From: an uncultured Sunxiuqinia sp.
GTDB lineage: Bacteria > Bacteroidota > Bacteroidia > Bacteroidales > Prolixibacteraceae
Assembly: GCF_963678245.1 (NCBI RefSeq)
Contig: NZ_OY782776.1
Span: forward strand, 248,001 to 312,000
Reading direction: 5' to 3'
DNA length: 64,000 bases
Positions 61,694 to 64,000 of this stretch are shown here, in pieces. The notes below the pieces were generated by a model. It ran no database searches and was not told the DNA's origin. It saw nothing but the letters and a program-made list of their open reading frames with translations. Position 1 is the stretch's first letter. The number at the start of each line of letters is the position of its first letter. Made by a program: the position numbers and the translations under genes.

Positions 61694-64000
61694 ATGAAAA
61701 GAATAAAGTCCACTCTGTTTTCAATGATGACAACCTCATGTTTGCTGGTTGTTTTTGCAATAGCAATTGCCTATGCAACTTTTATTGAGAATGATTATGG
61801 AACAGTAACCGCAAAAGTGTTGATTTATAATGCCTGGTGGTTCAATATTTTACTTGGATTTACAGGTGTTAATTTGGTTGGAGGGCTGTTTTATTATAAA
61901 GCGTTTCAGCTTAAACGTTGGAGTATGGTGCTTTTTCATTTGGCTTTTATTATTATACTTGCGGGAGCCGGAATCACCCGTTTTTACAGTTTCGAAGGGC
62001 AAATGCATATTCGTGAAGGGAGCGCTTCGGATCAACTGATATCAACCGAAAATTATATCAGCGTAAATGCATCTACAAATGGGCTGAATATTCAGGAGAA
62101 TTGGAGTGTGCCTTTTTCTCCATATACCCGAAATCATTTTGATGAAACTGTTTCAATTAGCGATCATGATATTAAAATTGAAATGCTCAATTATGTGCCT
62201 TCTGCAATCGAAAGTGTTTTGGCTGATGAAGGTGGAAATGCTATTTTTTCTTTCATCTTGGTGAACAGTAATAACGAACGACTCGATTTGATATTGGAAT
62301 TGAATGAAGAAATAACTTCGGATGAATTATTGATCAGTTTTGAAGGTCGACAAAAGAATGCAGCTCTTTTTATCAATCGGTCAACTGGTGGCTTGGTTGC
62401 TACAGCCCGGGATACTGCTCAGATCGTATCAATGACTGGAATTATAGAGAAAGTGATTGATCCCGATCAGGAATTTGCCATAAAGAGTCAGGGGATTTAC
62501 CGATTGGGTGGACATATTTTTGCCCTGAAATCTTACCTGCCTTATGGTCGTAAACTTTTATCAACTGATACCGATCAAACTACTGCAAAAAATAGGAGAG
62601 ATGCTGTTCTTCTTCAGCTTACAGATCGTGACCAGCAAAAACAGTTGGTTGTTTACGACAACTATGGACAACAAAATGTATCAACAAGGGCCGATTTTGG
62701 AAATGTTGATTTGGAAGTAAGCTACGGTTCGCAACTTATCGATCTTCCTTTTCAAATATATTTGAATGATTTTCAATTGGAGCGTTATCCCGGGAGTATG
62801 AGCCCTTCTTCTTATGCGAGCGATGTGACTTTAATTGACAATACGAAAGGAGTTGAAAAACCCTATCGAATTTTCATGAATAATATTATGGACTACGGGG
62901 GCTACCGCTTCTTCCAATCATCTTATGATACGGATGAAAAAGGGACAATTTTGTCGGTTAGTCATGATGCATTGGGAACTGGAGTTACCTATCTTGGTTA
63001 TTTTTTAATGTCATTGGGTATGCTTTTTTCTTTCTTTAATAAGAAAAGCCGTTTTCAGTCGCTGCTGCGATCTAGCTCACGTTTAAAAGACTTGAAAAAG
63101 AAGTCGGTGGCAAGTGTGATTTTGGCATCTTTGCTTCTAGGCCCCGGATTATTGCAAGCTCAACAAGTTACTCCTGCACGAATAAATAAAGATCATGTTG
63201 CACAATTCGAAACCTTGTTGGTGCAAGATACGAAGGGCAGGGTAGAGCCTGTAAATACACTGGCATCGGAGGTGCTAAGAAAGCTTAATCGCAAAAGCTC
63301 TTTCGAGGGAATGTCAGCATCCGAAGTCTTTTTGGGGATGAGTGCGCGTCCCGCTTCCTGGAGAAACGTTCCGATCATTCGTATTGCGAATAGTGAATTG
63401 CAAAAACAACTGGAATTTTCAGAAAAGTATGTTTCGTTCAATCAGATGTTGAGCCAGAATACCGGAATATATAAATTGCAACAATTGGTTGATGTAACCT
63501 ATAAAAAGCAGCCCACGAAACGAAATAAGTTCGACAAGGAAGTTATCAATGTTGATGAACGAATGAATATTTGCTATCAGATTTTTCAAGGCAATTTTAT
63601 GAATGTTTTTCCTGTACAGAACCACAATAATAACAAGTGGGTAAATGAGAAGGATTTTTATAAGCTGGGCTCACATCAAAACGATAGTAGTCAGCTATTA
63701 AGTGCTTATTTTCAAGAAGTCAATCAAGCCATTAGCACAGGTAATTATCAAAGTGCGAATCAACGACTCGAAGAGATCAAGCAATTTCAACAAACACACG
63801 GACATGAAATTATTCCTGATCAAACCAAGATTGAGTTAGAAATACTGTATAATAAATTCAATTTATTTACATGGATTTCGCGCATAGCAGGAGTTGTTGG
63901 TCTTTTCTTATTGATTATTCATTTGATTGGAATCTTTAAGGAAAAGCTAAATCTCACAAAACTTTTAACAGCTGGGACTGCCGCTGTGGCAATTGTTTTT
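61694..64000 (+). CDS. ResB-CcsA fused cytochrome c biogenesis protein (3' end beyond the window)
   Basis: The open frame runs from ATG 61694 to the edge of the window (769 codons) with no stop. The N-terminal part is ResB-like: MMTTSCLLVVFAIAIAYATFIENDYGT, MVLFHLAFIIILAGAGITRF, a large periplasmic domain and FMNNIMDYGGYRFFQSSYD near residue 395. A helix at about 432-450 follows. The later part (about 470 onward) leads into the CcsA half with a further helix near 730. Such fusions in Bacteroidota run beyond 1000 aa. They carry heme across the membrane and ligate it to CxxCH apoproteins (System II). It is the right partner for the 25 heme sites upstream. Confidence 0.9.
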   Translation, partial: MKRIKSTLFSMMTTSCLLVVFAIAIAYATFIENDYGTVTAKVLIYNAWWFNILLGFTGVNLVGGLFYYKAFQLKRWSMVLFHLAFIIILAGAGITRFYSFEGQMHIREGSASDQLISTENYISVNASTNGLNIQENWSVPFSPYTRNHFDETVSISDHDIKIEMLNYVPSAIESVLADEGGNAIFSFILVNSNNERLDLILELNEEITSDELLISFEGRQKNAALFINRSTGGLVATARDTAQIVSMTGIIEKVIDPDQEFAIKSQGIYRLGGHIFALKSYLPYGRKLLSTDTDQTTAKNRRDAVLLQLTDRDQQKQLVVYDNYGQQNVSTRADFGNVDLEVSYGSQLIDLPFQIYLNDFQLERYPGSMSPSSYASDVTLIDNTKGVEKPYRIFMNNIMDYGGYRFFQSSYDTDEKGTILSVSHDALGTGVTYLGYFLMSLGMLFSFFNKKSRFQSLLRSSSRLKDLKKKSVASVILASLLLGPGLLQAQQVTPARINKDHVAQFETLLVQDTKGRVEPVNTLASEVLRKLNRKSSFEGMSASEVFLGMSARPASWRNVPIIRIANSELQKQLEFSEKYVSFNQMLSQNTGIYKLQQLVDVTYKKQPTKRNKFDKEVINVDERMNICYQIFQGNFMNVFPVQNHNNNKWVNEKDFYKLGSHQNDSSQLLSAYFQEVNQAISTGNYQSANQRLEEIKQFQQTHGHEIIPDQTKIELEILYNKFNLFTWISRIAGVVGLFLLIIHLIGIFKEKLNLTKLLTAGTAAVAIVF

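Noticed and set aside
1-64000. CRISPR arrays, rRNA or tRNA genes, complete insertion sequences, prophage genes.
   Set aside because: Searched by eye through all intergenic gaps; none could be supported.

Overview
The window looks like a chromosomal segment from a Bacteroidota bacterium. A member of the Marinilabiliales/Prolixibacteraceae is my inference, not something read directly. The evidence is the gene set: PorP/SprF proteins with a gliding-type C-terminal sorting domain, the nusB-DUF1573-yajC-ybbR-coaE block, a DUF3276 protein, a DUF5777 barrel and a ResB-CcsA fusion. Several genes also have the Bacteroidota promoter signature (TTG/TTTG near -33, TAnnTTTG near -7), and Shine-Dalgarno sequences are mostly weak. 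Base composition is fairly AT-rich throughout. Genes are dense on both strands. I saw no rRNA, tRNA, CRISPR array or intact insertion sequence.

Layout. 1-9.7 kb holds housekeeping genes: an M48 lipoprotein peptidase, a PUR-alpha-like protein, the minus-strand nusB to djlA-like block, a rhomboid protease, threonine aldolase, a photolyase and a peroxidase. 9.8-14.6 kb holds dnaX (split by a 10-A homopolymer and joined by a -1 shift), ferritin and a RelA-like synthetase whose hydrolase site has decayed. 14.6-20.5 kb is a LacI-controlled uronate catabolism unit (kduI, kduD, a DUF4861 lipoprotein, an SpmA/SpmB-like membrane protein) with a palindromic operator on the promoter. 20.5-27.4 kb holds kdsA, a decayed I9-like lipoprotein and a molybdenum cofactor operon. 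That operon is preceded by a leader with the layout of a transcription-attenuating riboswitch. 27.4-35.8 kb is housekeeping (nadD, gmk, yicC, a lipid kinase, an App1 phosphatase, pabB/pabC, a YggS protein, a DHOD-like protein). 35.8-41.0 kb holds a large secreted lectin/PKD protein and two PorP/SprF proteins. 43.2-46.2 kb is a more AT-rich stretch with an orphan CHAT-domain (caspase-like) protein and a structured non-coding region carrying four 21-bp-spaced palindromes. 46-53.5 kb holds an unrecognised 593-aa protein, uvrA, an ECF sigma factor and an SPFH / ribbon-helix-helix / zinc-ribbon operon.

53.7-64 kb is the most distinctive region. A Crp/Fnr regulator with extra N-terminal cysteines is followed by five c-type cytochrome genes carrying 25 heme-binding motifs in total. 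They sit with an outer-membrane beta-barrel (DUF5777), a b-type membrane cytochrome and a ResB-CcsA heme-ligation protein that runs off the window. The gene order suggests a route from quinol through periplasmic hemes to an outer-membrane barrel and a surface multiheme lipoprotein. That lipoprotein has a collagen-like Gly-X-Y linker. No terminal reductase is visible. A repeated TTGATATAT element precedes the main transcription units and may be the regulator's site. The clearest candidates for something undescribed are this cytochrome module, the Moco-operon leader, the dnaX slippage site and the CHAT protein.
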